Counted from the stretch's first letter, positions 1-9,281 are shown. The stretch: 51,102 nt of DNA from a gamma proteobacterium endosymbiont of Lamellibrachia anaximandri (GCA_016756835.1 JAESPE010000011.1:1-51102); one strand, 5' to 3'. Translations and numbers: made by a program. Notes: generated by a model not told the origin, from the letters alone.

Positions 1-209
1 ATGGCAGATATTTCGTGCCATTATATCCGGTACGCTCAATGAACTACGGAAATCTCTCGGCTGTTCAGTTAGCACTGTTATGCTGGCAATTGATAAACGC
101 GTCCATGAGTTTTTTATCCTGAGCCTTCAGCTCGATACATTTACTATGCAATTGGAGTACGAGTGATGGTGCAGTTGGAACTGATTATTGCTATTTTGAA
201 CTCCGAAAC
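1..209. other. Leader before the adhesin; no recognisable gene
   Basis: This stretch is visibly more AT-rich than the repeat-coding DNA after it. The frame of the downstream adhesin stays open back to about position 123, after a TGA at 120-122, but it has no ATG, no signal peptide and no Shine-Dalgarno sequence. The translated residues do not look like the start of the cadherin-like repeat that follows. I see no promoter, RNA gene or other gene here. It may be unrelated sequence joined to the repeat gene by rearrangement or by an assembly break. Confidence 0.4.
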
Positions 210-3200
210 TTGAGTTATACCCCAACAGACAACGACTTCAACGGCACCGACGCCTTCACCTTCCGGGTGAGCGACGGCACCGCCAGTTCCAACGTGGCCA
301 CCGTTGCGGTCACCGTCACCCCGGTGAACGATGCGCCCACGGCGGATGATGATGCGGGTGCCACGGATGAGGGCGGCTCAGTCAGCGTCAACGTGCTCGA
401 TGGCGATGCCGACGTGGAAGGCGATGCCCTGAGCGTCACCAACCTGAGTGTTCCGGCCAACGGCACGGCAACTCTTAACGCCGACGGCACCGTGACCTAT
501 ACCCACGACGGTGGAGAGACTATCAGTGACAGCTTCACCTACACTGCCAACGATGGCACCGACGACTCCACTCCCGCCACGGTAAACATCACCGTCACCC
601 CGGTGAACGACGCGCCGGTCGGCGTTGCCGATAGCGGTGCCACCCTTGAGGGCGGTACGGTCACCATCGATCTGCTGGCCAACGACAGCGACGCGGAGAG
701 TGATCCGCTCACTATCAGCGGCATGACGCTGCCGGTCAATGGTCAGTTATTGGACAATGGTGATGGAACGGTAACCTACATCCACAATGGTGGCGAAACG
801 GTCAGCGACAGCTTTACCTATCGTGCCAATGACGGCAATCTCACCTCCGAACTCACCACCGTCACTATCACCATCACGCCGGTGAACGATCCGCCCACTG
901 CAGATGACGATGCGGGTACTACGGCTGAGGGCGGCTCAGTCACGGTCAACGTGCTTGATGGCGATACCGATGCCGAGGGCAGCGCACTGACCGTCACCAA
1001 TCTGAGTGTTCCCACCAATGGTACGGCGGCGCTCAATGCCGACGGCACCGTGACCTACACCCACGACGGTAGTGAGACTATCAGTGACAGCTTCACCTAT
1101 ACCGCCAACGACGGTACTGCTGACTCTGCAGTAGCTACAGTCAATATCACCATCACCCCGGTCAACGATGTGCCGGTGGCGGGCGCGGACAGCGGAACGC
1201 TGGATGAAGGTGGAAGCGTCACCATTGACCTGCTCGCCAATGACAGCGACGGGGAGAACGACCCGCTCAGCGTGACCGGCATGACACTGCCTGCCCACGG
1301 CCAGTTGCTGGACAATGGCGACGGCACCATCACCTACAACCACGATGGCGGCGAATCCACCAGCGACAGTTTCACCTATACCGCGTTTGACGGTACGGAT
1401 GCCTCTGCCGTCACCACGGTAACCCTTACCATCAACCCGGTGAATGATGCACCGGTGGCCAACGACGACAGCTTCAGCGTCGGCTTCAACAGCAGCAATA
1501 ATTCGCTGGATGTGCTGCTCAACGACACCGATGCCGAAGGTTCGGCGTTGACCATCAATACACCACTGGGTGCTACTTCACATGGTGGCACGGTCAGCAC
1601 CGACGGCAGCACTATTACCTACACCCCTGCCGACGGTTTCGATGGTCCTGAGACCTTCACCTATAGCATGAGCGACGGTACCGCCAACTCGGCGGACGCC
1701 ACTGTGACCGTGATAGTCAGTGACAACCAGGCACCTGTGATCACCGAAGGGGTCTCCACTACAGTGACCATGGATGAGGACGGCACTCCCACGCCGTTCA
1801 GTCTGACCCTCAACGCCACTGATGTGGAAGGTGATGTTCTGACCTGGAGTATCGACACTCAAGCCACCAATGGCGTGGCCAGCGCCAGTGGTACCGGCAA
1901 TTCCATGGCTGTCACCTATGTGCCGGTTGCCGACTTCAACGGCGCGGACAGCTTTGTCGTCGCGGTTACAGACGGCATCAACACCGACACTATCATCGTC
2001 AACGTGACCGTCACGGCCCAACCTGATGCGCCGGAAATCACCGAGGGTGCAACCACTACGGTGAACATGGATGAGGATGGTGTGCCGACGGCGTTCGCCC
2101 TGACCCTCAACGCCACCGATGCTGATGGCGATGTTCTGACCTGGAGTATCTCAACCGCAGCGACGAACGGTTTGGCGACTGCCTCCGGCACCGGCGCCTC
2201 CAAGGTCATCGGCTATGCGCCGAATGCGGATGCCAACGGCACCGATACCTTCACGGTGCAGGTGGATGACGGCACCGGCAATACCGATACCATCGACGTG
2301 ACGGTGAACATCGCGCCGGTCAACGACGCGCCGACCATCGGCGGTACGGCACCGGATGGTATGGTGGGAGTTGCCTACTCCTTCACCCCGACCTCCGATG
2401 ATACTGAAGGCGACACTCTGACCTTCACAGCCACCAATCTGCCCAGCTGGGCCAGCATCAATGGCGCGACCGGTGAGATCAGCGGAACGCCGGATGCGGA
2501 GGGTGAACAGGCCGATATCACCATCACTGTCACCGACGATGGTGTCCCGTCGGAATCTGCCGATCTGGGTCCGTTTTCCATCATGATCAACCCGGCAACA
2601 GCGGTGGATGATGTGAGTGGTGTCTACAAACTGACGGAAACCACTACCGATATCCAACGGCTTGAATCCGGCACCGCCACCTGCTACGACAATGAACTGG
2701 TTGGCGATGTTGAGCGGATGTATATCACAGTGAGCCAGGCGGGAGTCAATCTGACCGCAATGAGCGCTGATCCGTTTGGCGGTCAGCCTACCGGTACAGT
2801 TGACTCGGCCAACGACACATTTACATTGGCTTTGAATGAAAACTTCTCCGAAAACGGCTGGGATTTCACTGAAGCCATGAGTTTCGCGGGTAGTTATAAC
2901 CTGGTTAATGGAACCTTTACCGGCACTGTGACAGAGACCGAAACGGGTGTGGATACCAATAATGGCGTCAACAATTACGATTGTTCACGTACCACGAATT
3001 TGACTGCCGAATTCGTTTACCGCCATGACGGCACCGAGGGCTACAGTGGTGTCTACGGTATTGAGTATCGCGGTAGCGACAATATTCAGGCGGGTGACCA
3101 GGACCGGGGCACCATTCCAGTTGAGATCGTAATCAACGGGAATAACATCACGCCTTTTATTCCCGGCAATCCGAACACCGTCTATAGCGATGTGAGCTTT

Positions 3201-5393
3201 GATCCGAATACTGGACTCTTTGCCTTTACTGAGAGCTCTTATAATGTGGATGACCTGGGTGGTGACAGCAATTTGGATGATATTCAGTGCTACAGCACCA
3301 TGATTGGAGGCATCTTTGTACGTGCTCCGGATGATGCAGGCGGACTGCCGATTGTCTCTTTGAGAGCAGAAGGTACTGACAAGGAGTTCTATGACCGGGT
3401 GGATCCAGCGGTATGTTCAGATCCGGGAGCCATTCCGGATTGGAGCGACGACTCATGGACCGAAATGTATGGCAAGCGTCTGACGACTGAAGACTATACC
3501 CTCAGAGTCACCAGCGCTGTCTCCGATGGCGCTACCGAGGATCTCCACATCATGGGGCTGCATAACCCGCCGATGCGCACAGCGACCGCTGGCAGCATCC
3601 TGCGGGCGGAGGTCTACGACGCGACAGGCACTGTGTTGCTCTGCTCCCGGGCGTACGATCAGGGTGGATTCAGAGTGGTGAGCAGACTGCCCCATGCGGA
3701 CTTCGACACCGAAGCGTTCCAGGACGGTTTCTACAGCTTCGCCAGCTGCGATACCAACCGGAATGGCGCGGGTACTCCGCTGATCGATGGTGTGAGCTAT
3801 GTCGTTAAGATCATGGACGACATGGGTACGGCTGATGGTGGTGACGACCAAGTGGTTGTCTCTCAAAATGATGCCGTCGCTCAACTCGCCCTTCCGGTGG
3901 CTGACCGTATCACTCGCAGAGATGTGGACCTGAATGGTGTCGTCTCCTCGGAGACGGAACGGGGCCGGGTGATTGGTCTCTACGGGTTCTTCAATCCCTA
4001 CCAGGCCATGACCGCCACCTTCCCTGGCGTACCTGGTGCTGATGGCTATCACTTCGATTTCGAGATCACCGAAAGTCCGGAACGGAGGCGGGTCTCCAGT
4101 AACAGTCCGACGGTCACTATCCCAGCGGGCGTGATCGACGAGTGGGATGGTCCTTCGGAATTGCGTGTCTGGTCGGTTCACGATGATGCCACCGGCAGGG
4201 CAGTCTCCTGGAGTCGCTCTTTGGGTGTGCCGGCGGGCATGAACGGTTTCTTCACCGTTGAGATGGATTATCCGGATCCCACCCTGGGTAAGTTTGCTCT
4301 GCATGTGAGAAGTAGTGGACGTGATATCACCTGTTTCGTGCCGACTGGCACCTATGGGGTTTCCTGTCATCCAGCCGCAGCTGGATTCCCGTGGACTACG
4401 CCAGATGCCATCGACTGGACCAACAACCAGGTGAGCCTGACGCTGTACGATCCTCAAGGAGTGATTACTGGCGTTCCGGGCGCGCCGCTGACCACAACCA
4501 TTGACTTCAGCGACAGCGGCAACGCCGATATTACTGTGGTCGCTTCTGGGCTCACATCCACGGGTGTCGTGCGGGCAGTGAATCCCGAGCTGATGGTTAG
4601 ATCCCAGTTGACCGCTGAAGGTGGTCAACCGAAGACTGTGATCTCCTTCGGTAACGCCCCGGCCAGTTTCCTCGATGCGGATGTGTCACTGGAGAGTGGC
4701 ACCTTCGACCAGGGTGGAAGCGACTTTATTCTTTGGGACGACCATGTCCTGGGGGATCAAAATGACTACGGTGGCGCTGTCGATGCTTACTTCCAGTTTC
4801 CGTTCAACGATGATAAGGCACAGCGGATAGGCAGTTATGTCAGCACCAAAGCGTACACGCTGTCGACGCCGGATACCGTCACCGCAACCTTCGCCAACGA
4901 CCGATTCGGTGCGGGTCTCCAGCCAATGACCTTTTCGCTGGACTTCACGGCCCCGGATGCCAGAGACGTGGAGCCGCCGCCCCGGGCGGATATCACGGTC
5001 ACTCTGAGTGACGGGTCAACAGTTCCGAGTACTGCGACGTCTTTGGCCTCTGCCCACGACATCGGCGCAGCAGCGATAGCGTCGGTCACCTGGACCAGCG
5101 CACTGCCGGCGGACACCCTCTGGCTCGTCCGCGCACGGGGATGGGATCCTGTCTTTGATGAAGCATTCAAGTATGGAGAGTTCCGTTCAGAGCCGATGGA
5201 CCAGGCGACTTCTGCTGACTTGGCTTATAATGCGGTAACCAATACCTGGACCTGGACTGCCCCGGCAGAGCACGATTTCACCATGGACGAGGGTGATTTT
5301 GCGCGGTTACAGCTGCGTACCATGGATCCTGCCAGGACCATGCAGGGTGATACCAAAGGCATCTACATCACGCGCTCGGTCGCCGCACCTTAA
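210..5393 (+). CDS. Giant cadherin-like tandem-repeat surface protein, 5' truncated
   Basis: This open frame of 1727 codons from a nominal TTG encodes tandem beta-sandwich domains of the cadherin-like/VCBS type, each ending in a V-N-D-A-P motif. Residues 1-43 are only the second half of a domain. Residues 44-415 hold four 93-residue domains, 416-509 a fifth, and 510-608 and 609-708 two domains of a variant starting I-T-E-G with M-D-E-D-G. Residues 709-796 resemble a putative-Ig (He_PIG) domain. Residues 797-1727 are non-repetitive and unrecognised, with a few cysteines. Acidic D-x-D and D-G motifs in each repeat suggest calcium binding. Such proteins are normally secreted and act in adhesion or biofilm formation, but no signal peptide, RTX nonapeptides, LPXTG or C-terminal membrane anchor is visible. 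The start is not real: there is no SD near 210 and the first domain is cut, so the gene is 5'-partial. A terminator follows the stop. Confidence 0.75.
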   Translation: MSYTPTDNDFNGTDAFTFRVSDGTASSNVATVAVTVTPVNDAPTADDDAGATDEGGSVSVNVLDGDADVEGDALSVTNLSVPANGTATLNADGTVTYTHDGGETISDSFTYTANDGTDDSTPATVNITVTPVNDAPVGVADSGATLEGGTVTIDLLANDSDAESDPLTISGMTLPVNGQLLDNGDGTVTYIHNGGETVSDSFTYRANDGNLTSELTTVTITITPVNDPPTADDDAGTTAEGGSVTVNVLDGDTDAEGSALTVTNLSVPTNGTAALNADGTVTYTHDGSETISDSFTYTANDGTADSAVATVNITITPVNDVPVAGADSGTLDEGGSVTIDLLANDSDGENDPLSVTGMTLPAHGQLLDNGDGTITYNHDGGESTSDSFTYTAFDGTDASAVTTVTLTINPVNDAPVANDDSFSVGFNSSNNSLDVLLNDTDAEGSALTINTPLGATSHGGTVSTDGSTITYTPADGFDGPETFTYSMSDGTANSADATVTVIVSDNQAPVITEGVSTTVTMDEDGTPTPFSLTLNATDVEGDVLTWSIDTQATNGVASASGTGNSMAVTYVPVADFNGADSFVVAVTDGINTDTIIVNVTVTAQPDAPEITEGATTTVNMDEDGVPTAFALTLNATDADGDVLTWSISTAATNGLATASGTGASKVIGYAPNADANGTDTFTVQVDDGTGNTDTIDVTVNIAPVNDAPTIGGTAPDGMVGVAYSFTPTSDDTEGDTLTFTATNLPSWASINGATGEISGTPDAEGEQADITITVTDDGVPSESADLGPFSIMINPATAVDDVSGVYKLTETTTDIQRLESGTATCYDNELVGDVERMYITVSQAGVNLTAMSADPFGGQPTGTVDSANDTFTLALNENFSENGWDFTEAMSFAGSYNLVNGTFTGTVTETETGVDTNNGVNNYDCSRTTNLTAEFVYRHDGTEGYSGVYGIEYRGSDNIQAGDQDRGTIPVEIVINGNNITPFIPGNPNTVYSDVSFDPNTGLFAFTESSYNVDDLGGDSNLDDIQCYSTMIGGIFVRAPDDAGGLPIVSLRAEGTDKEFYDRVDPAVCSDPGAIPDWSDDSWTEMYGKRLTTEDYTLRVTSAVSDGATEDLHIMGLHNPPMRTATAGSILRAEVYDATGTVLLCSRAYDQGGFRVVSRLPHADFDTEAFQDGFYSFASCDTNRNGAGTPLIDGVSYVVKIMDDMGTADGGDDQVVVSQNDAVAQLALPVADRITRRDVDLNGVVSSETERGRVIGLYGFFNPYQAMTATFPGVPGADGYHFDFEITESPERRRVSSNSPTVTIPAGVIDEWDGPSELRVWSVHDDATGRAVSWSRSLGVPAGMNGFFTVEMDYPDPTLGKFALHVRSSGRDITCFVPTGTYGVSCHPAAAGFPWTTPDAIDWTNNQVSLTLYDPQGVITGVPGAPLTTTIDFSDSGNADITVVASGLTSTGVVRAVNPELMVRSQLTAEGGQPKTVISFGNAPASFLDADVSLESGTFDQGGSDFILWDDHVLGDQNDYGGAVDAYFQFPFNDDKAQRIGSYVSTKAYTLSTPDTVTATFANDRFGAGLQPMTFSLDFTAPDARDVEPPPRADITVTLSDGSTVPSTATSLASAHDIGAAAIASVTWTSALPADTLWLVRARGWDPVFDEAFKYGEFRSEPMDQATSADLAYNAVTNTWTWTAPAEHDFTMDEGDFARLQLRTMDPARTMQGDTKGIYITRSVAAP
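339..1454 (+). repeat. Four 279-bp repeats in an alternating A-B-A-B order
   Basis: Four in-frame repeats of exactly 93 codons cover 339-617 (A), 618-896 (B), 897-1175 (A') and 1176-1454 (B'). A-type units start T-A-D-D-D-A-G and carry L-S-V-T-N-L-S. B-type units carry A-D-S-G and G-M-T-L-P. A matches A' and B matches B' better than neighbours match each other, so a 558-bp two-domain block was duplicated. Later domains (1455 onward) are more diverged and of slightly different length. Confidence 0.85.
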
Positions 5394-5415
5394 CGCTTGA
5401 CGCGATAGGAGACAG

Positions 5416-5440
5416 AACCCCGGCATTGCCGGGGTTTTTT
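5416..5440 (+). terminator. Rho-independent terminator of the adhesin gene
   Basis: A perfect 9-bp stem (AACCCCGGC with GCCGGGGTT, loop ATT) is followed by a continuing T-run, 23 nt after the adhesin stop codon. Confidence 0.9.
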
Positions 5441-5620
5441 GTTTCAGGAACCAATCGACTGCGATTCTGGGAGTCAAATCACAGGAGAAACCCATTAATT
5501 CCCAGTCTGTGAATCTTATTCTCAGCTTCCTCAATATCCAGAATTTCACGCCGACTCATTGATCAAGCAACCGGTCTTGCAAACGCCGGTACTCAGTTTG
5601 ATTCGTGAGGAAGCGAACCT

Positions 5621-5743
5621 ATGGATGATGTAGGGAAGAGTAGAAATGAGTTGATCGAAGAGGTAACCCGCCTGCACAGGGCGCGGCACCATGTCAGGCA
5701 GACAGGTTTTGAGGTATTGCAGGAGCAGGTGCGCCTGTAGGAG
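5621..5743 (+). pseudogene. Severed 5' end of the PAS-domain gene, closed by an amber codon
   Basis: An ATG at 5621 with a good ribosome site (GAGGAAG, 7-nt spacer) opens a frame of 39 codons. It ends in TAG at 5738-5740, which lies in the same frame as the PAS protein starting at 5744, only one codon further on. The 39 residues (N-E-L-I-E-E-V-T-R-L ... L-Q-E-Q-V-R-L) look like the amphipathic helix that commonly precedes a PAS domain, and they run straight into E-M-L-R-E-S-M-D-A-I after the stop. One C-to-T change (CAG to TAG) would explain the interruption. There is no frameshift. Confidence 0.7.
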
Positions 5744-6400
5744 ATGCTGCGGGAATCGATGGATGCCATCGTGATGTTCGATGCCGACGGCCTGGTGCAG
5801 CTGTTCAGTCGTGGTGCGGAGCAGCTCTTCAGCTGTGAAGAGGCTGATGTGCTCAGCCGCTCGCTGGATGGTTGGATTCCCTGTCCTCCTGCGTTTGGTG
5901 AAGATGTGCCTCGTTACTTGGCGGATATCTGCGCCTCCAAAGCCGACCTGTTTCAACATCCGGTTGAAGTCAGCAACGCAGCGGGTGAAAAGCGGAAGTT
6001 GACAGTGACTGTCTCTCTGTCGGGTAGAGGAAAATCTCCGGCGGAGCACGACTATCACTCTGCGCTCTGCATCTTTCAGGATATTACCCGGCAGAAGCAT
6101 GCGCTACAGGAGGTGGGGGCCTACAGGGATAATCTGGAGAACCTGGTGAAGGATCTCAGCGATGAACTCCGGGTGTCGAAAGAAGACCTGTCGTTGGCCA
6201 GCCACGCGGAGCAGGATGCCGTGGAGTTGCTGCTACAGGAGATTCGTGCGCCTTTGGGACGTATTCTCGATGTAGCCAATGCGGCGGCAGCGATGCGCAC
6301 CGGGGCTGAATGCAACGATATGCAGGAAGGGGTGCGGACTATCCGTCATACGGCGGGTGAGTTGATGATGCTGCTGGAAGCGTTGACAAAAGAGAAGTAG
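5744..6400 (+). CDS. PAS-domain protein with a degenerate histidine-kinase-like helix
   Basis: The 218-residue product begins with a PAS sensor fold (about residues 5-115; D-A-I-V-M-F-D-A-D-G at the start, F-Q-D-I-T-R-Q-K at the end). A helical stretch (about 118-155) follows, then a segment resembling the dimerisation/phosphoacceptor helix of histidine kinases (163-171, L-L-Q-E-I-R-A-P-L). The position of the phospho-accepting histidine is Gln165, and there is no ATPase domain, so it cannot be a conventional kinase. It may be a sensory or scaffold remnant. The ATG used here is only the first Met after an in-frame TAG; its AGGAG directly abuts the ATG, which is too close for good initiation. 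The natural start was probably 5621, so this is either a broken gene or a shortened protein. A strong terminator follows, so the gene is monocistronic. Confidence 0.6.
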   Translation: MLRESMDAIVMFDADGLVQLFSRGAEQLFSCEEADVLSRSLDGWIPCPPAFGEDVPRYLADICASKADLFQHPVEVSNAAGEKRKLTVTVSLSGRGKSPAEHDYHSALCIFQDITRQKHALQEVGAYRDNLENLVKDLSDELRVSKEDLSLASHAEQDAVELLLQEIRAPLGRILDVANAAAAMRTGAECNDMQEGVRTIRHTAGELMMLLEALTKEK

Positions 6401-6446
6401 TTTTCTTACGATAATCAGGAAAAACCTGGCTGGTTGGCAGGTGCAG

Positions 6447-6488
6447 AACCCACCATCGGATGCGTACCCGGTGGTGGGTTTTGTTTTT
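6447..6488 (+). terminator. Rho-independent terminator after the PAS gene
   Basis: A 13-bp stem with one G-T pair (AACCCACCATCGG with CCGGTGGTGGGTT, 8-nt loop) is followed by TTTTGTTTTT. It separates the PAS gene from the convergent proS. Confidence 0.9.
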
Positions 6489-6499
6489 ATGACGAGCCG

Positions 6500-6566
6500 G
6501 TAGGAGCGGCGTCCCCGCCGCGATATATCTACCTACGGAGTCATCGCGGCGGGGCGCCGCTCCTAC
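6500..6566. repeat. GTAGGAGC-type palindromic repeat pair (family A, copy 1)
   Basis: Two inverted arms, 6500-6523 and 6544-6566, each start (in their own direction) with GTAGGAGCGGCG and form GC-rich hairpins of the type GCGGCG/CGCCGC. The whole element is 67 bp, as is copy 2 at 13810-13876. GTAG at the 5' edge followed by a hairpin is the hallmark of REP elements mobilised by RAYT (REP-associated tyrosine) transposases. The right arm supplies the TAG stop codon of proS (6563-6565, minus strand). Confidence 0.85.
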
Positions 6567-8278
6567 AACTGCCCTTTGATATGGTCGAGAATCTCATCCA
6601 GCGGGATGAAGCTGTTCTCCGAAGCTGTGCGGGCACGGTACTCCACATTGCCCTCATCGAGAGAGCGCTCCCCTACCACGATGCGATGGGGAATGCCGAT
6701 CAGTTCCATGTCGGCAAACATGAAGCCGGGGCGCACATTCCGGTCATCCAGCAGCACCTCGATACCCGCAGTTTCGAAGGCTTCGTACAGTTGTTCAACG
6801 GCCTCCCGTACCCGATGGGATTTGTTCATCTTCATCGGACAGATGGCGACCTGAAAAGGCGCGAGCCCGGCAGGCCAGCAGATGCCTTTGTCATCGTGGT
6901 GCTGCTCGATGGTGGCGGCCACCACCCGGGAGACGCCGATACCGTAACAACCCATGGTCATGGTGACGGATTTTCCGTTTTCATCCAGTACCTTGGCGTT
7001 CATCGCCTCACTGTATTTCTGGCCGAGCTGGAAGATGTGACCCACCTCGATGCCCCGTGCAATGGTGAGTGTGCCGCTGCCATCGGGACTGGGATCACCC
7101 TCCACGACGTTGCGCAGATCGGCGATGTTCTCCGGTTCCGGCAGATCCCGCCCCCAGTTGATGCCGAAGTGGTGCTTGCCGTCCTGGTTGGCGCCCGCGC
7201 TGAAATCGGCCATCTGTGCCACGGCGCGATCGACGAAAAGCGGGATGTTCAGATTGACCGGCCCCAGTGAGCCGGTGCCTGCGCCGACCGCAGCACGGAT
7301 CTGCTCTTCATCGGCAAAGGTCAGAGGTATCGCCACCTGGGGCAGTTTCTCCGCCTTGATCTCGTTCAGTTCGTGATCACCGCGCACCAGCAGGGCGACG
7401 AGATCGGCCCCGCTCTCTTCGTCCGCCATTACGATCAGGGTCTTGACCGTCTGTTCGACCGGTTGGTTGAACTGTTCCACCAGCTCCTGGATGGTCTTTG
7501 CGTTCGGGGTGTCCACCAGCTCCATCTCACGGCCAGGGGCGGGGCGGTCACCTGCGGGCGCCACCGCTTCAGCCAGTTCGATATTGGCGGCGTAGTCGCT
7601 TTCCGTGGAGAAGGCGATGGCGTCCTCACCCGATTCAGCCAGTACATGGAATTCGTGGGAGGTGCTGCCGCCGATGCTACCGGTATCCGCCGCCACAGGA
7701 CGGAAATTGAGGCCGCAACGGCTGAAGATGCGCGTGTAGGTCTCATACATCCGGTCGTAAGTTCCCTGTAGTGATTCCTGATTCTGATGGAAGGAGTAGG
7801 CGTCCTTCATAAGGAACTCGCGGGCGCGCATGATGCCGAAACGGGGGCGGATCTCGTCGCGGAACTTGGTCTGGATCTGGTAGAAATTGATCGGCAGTTG
7901 CTTATAGCTTCGCAGCTCGTTACGCGCCAGATCGGTGATGATCTCCTCGTGGGTGGGACCGAAGCAGAACTCCCGGTTGTGGCGGTCGTGGAAACGCAGC
8001 AGCTCCGGACCGTACTTCTCCCAGCGGCCCGACTCCTGCCAGAGCTCGGCGGGTTGCACGGTCGGCATCAGCACCTCCAGTGCCCCGGCGCGATCCATCT
8101 CATCCCGCACGATGTGTTCTACTCTGCGCAGTACCCGCAGTCCCAGCGGTAGCCAGGTGTAGAGACCCGCTGCCAGTTTGCGGATCATGCCGGCGCGCAG
8201 CATCAGCTTGTGGCTGGCGGTCTCCGCATCGGCGGGGGTTTCCTTGACGGTCTGCAGTGGAAAGTCGGAAGTACGCAT
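6563..8278 (-). CDS. proS: Prolyl-tRNA synthetase
   Basis: This class II aminoacyl-tRNA synthetase attaches proline to tRNA-Pro in the cytoplasm. The product has 571 residues, the usual length of the bacterial type with an inserted YbaK-like editing domain (about residues 225-390). It starts M-R-T-S-D-F-P-L as expected. Class II motif 2 ([10 protein letters not shown]) and motif 3 (G-C-Y-G-I-G-V-S-R) are intact, and the anticodon-binding domain forms the C-terminus (D-D-R-N-V-R-P-G onward). The TAG stop lies inside the GTAG head of a palindromic repeat, so the coding end is set by that element. A plausible promoter lies 33 bp upstream, and the gene is divergent from the aminotransferase gene. 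Confidence 0.98.
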   Translation of the reverse strand: MRTSDFPLQTVKETPADAETASHKLMLRAGMIRKLAAGLYTWLPLGLRVLRRVEHIVRDEMDRAGALEVLMPTVQPAELWQESGRWEKYGPELLRFHDRHNREFCFGPTHEEIITDLARNELRSYKQLPINFYQIQTKFRDEIRPRFGIMRAREFLMKDAYSFHQNQESLQGTYDRMYETYTRIFSRCGLNFRPVAADTGSIGGSTSHEFHVLAESGEDAIAFSTESDYAANIELAEAVAPAGDRPAPGREMELVDTPNAKTIQELVEQFNQPVEQTVKTLIVMADEESGADLVALLVRGDHELNEIKAEKLPQVAIPLTFADEEQIRAAVGAGTGSLGPVNLNIPLFVDRAVAQMADFSAGANQDGKHHFGINWGRDLPEPENIADLRNVVEGDPSPDGSGTLTIARGIEVGHIFQLGQKYSEAMNAKVLDENGKSVTMTMGCYGIGVSRVVAATIEQHHDDKGICWPAGLAPFQVAICPMKMNKSHRVREAVEQLYEAFETAGIEVLLDDRNVRPGFMFADMELIGIPHRIVVGERSLDEGNVEYRARTASENSFIPLDEILDHIKGQL

Positions 8279-8310
8279 TGCGGTAGAAGATCCTGTGGTG
8301 AAAACGCGTC

Positions 8311-8339
8311 ATTCTAGCCTGCAAACTGTGGTGGGTCAT
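8311..8339 (-). promoter_or_regulatory. Probable sigma-70 promoter of proS
   Basis: On the minus strand, ATGACC (8334-8339), a 17-nt spacer and TAGAAT (8311-8316) precede proS by 33 bp. The -10 is a good match and the -35 fair. Confidence 0.4.
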
Positions 8340-8417
8340 CCACTCTGCAGGAACGGCTTGACGCCGGGTGGGCAGGGGCATACTTTGAGAATGCTCTCGG
8401 TATTGGAAATCTCAGGC

Positions 8418-9281
8418 ATGACCAAGGTTTACCTCAATGGTGAGTTTCTCCCTCTGGAGGAGGCTCGGATCTCTGTACTGGATCGTGGATTTCTCTTTGG
8501 CGACGGGGTCTATGAGGTCATTCCTGTCTATGGTGGGCGGCTGTTTCGTCTGGAGCAGCATCTGCATCGGCTCGACCAGAGCCTGCAGGGTATCCGCCTG
8601 GCGGTGTCGGAATCCCATGACGATTGGCGAGAGATCCTCAAGCGTCTGCTGCCAACGGGGGAGATGGGCGACCAGGCGGTCTATCTTCAGGTTACCCGTG
8701 GAGTTGCGCCGAAGCGGGATCACGGCTTTCCTGTGGTAGCCACGCCGACGATCTTTGCCATGGCCTTCCCGGTTGCGCCACCGGAACCGGGGCAAGCGGA
8801 GCAGGGTGTCGCCGCCATCACACTGCCGGACACCCGTTGGCTACGCTGTAACATCAAGGCAATCACCCTGCTTGCGAATGTGCTGTTACGTCAGCAGGCG
8901 GTGGACGAGGGTGCGGCGGAGGCCATTCTCATCCGGGACGGTGTGGCCCATGAGGGGACCGCCTCCAATCTTTTTGTGGTGGAGGATGGAGTGATTACCA
9001 CGCCCCCCGACGGACCGCAGCTGCTGCCGGGTATTACCAGGGATCTCGTGGTGGAGCTGGCCGGATTGCACAATCTGCCATTGATCCAGGAGCCGATTGC
9101 GGAAAGCCGCCTGTTTGAGGCGGATGAGCTCTGGATCACCAGCTCCACGAAAGAGATCGTGCCGGTAATCCGCTTGAATGAGCGGCCGGTTGGTGAAGGG
9201 GTTGCCGGTCCGGTGTGGCGCCGTGTCTGGTCATTTTTTCAGGCCTATAAACAGCAGATCAGGGCAGGATTGGTTGAATAA
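8418..9281 (+). CDS. dat: D-amino-acid aminotransferase (class IV, PLP-dependent)
   Basis: This 287-residue fold-type IV aminotransferase opens with V-Y-L-N-G-E-F-L-P-L and contains S-V-L-D-R-G-F-L-F-G-D-G-V-Y-E-V-I-P, the pattern of D-alanine/D-amino-acid transaminases. The PLP lysine is Lys147 in R-C-N-I-K-A-I-T-L-L-A-N. The start was placed at the ATG at 8418 because the family begins right at this strand; the frame is open further upstream, but that part overlaps proS antisense and matches nothing. The enzyme would interconvert D-alanine/D-glutamate and 2-oxo acids, supplying D-amino acids for the cell wall. Branched-chain aminotransferase and aminodeoxychorismate lyase share the fold, so substrate is inferred. 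A palindromic repeat begins 3 nt after the stop. Confidence 0.85.
   Translation: MTKVYLNGEFLPLEEARISVLDRGFLFGDGVYEVIPVYGGRLFRLEQHLHRLDQSLQGIRLAVSESHDDWREILKRLLPTGEMGDQAVYLQVTRGVAPKRDHGFPVVATPTIFAMAFPVAPPEPGQAEQGVAAITLPDTRWLRCNIKAITLLANVLLRQQAVDEGAAEAILIRDGVAHEGTASNLFVVEDGVITTPPDGPQLLPGITRDLVVELAGLHNLPLIQEPIAESRLFEADELWITSSTKEIVPVIRLNERPVGEGVAGPVWRRVWSFFQAYKQQIRAGLVE

Noticed and set aside
339-1454. CRISPR-like array suspected from regular repeats
   Set aside because: The repeats are 279 bp, coding and in frame; there are no short repeats with unique spacers anywhere in the window.
3453-4628. Minus-strand open frame opposite the adhesin (391 codons)
   Set aside because: It is an antisense shadow with no family features and no ribosome site.
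8178-8417. Extending the aminotransferase upstream of 8418
   Set aside because: The extra residues are antisense to proS and unlike any family N-terminus.
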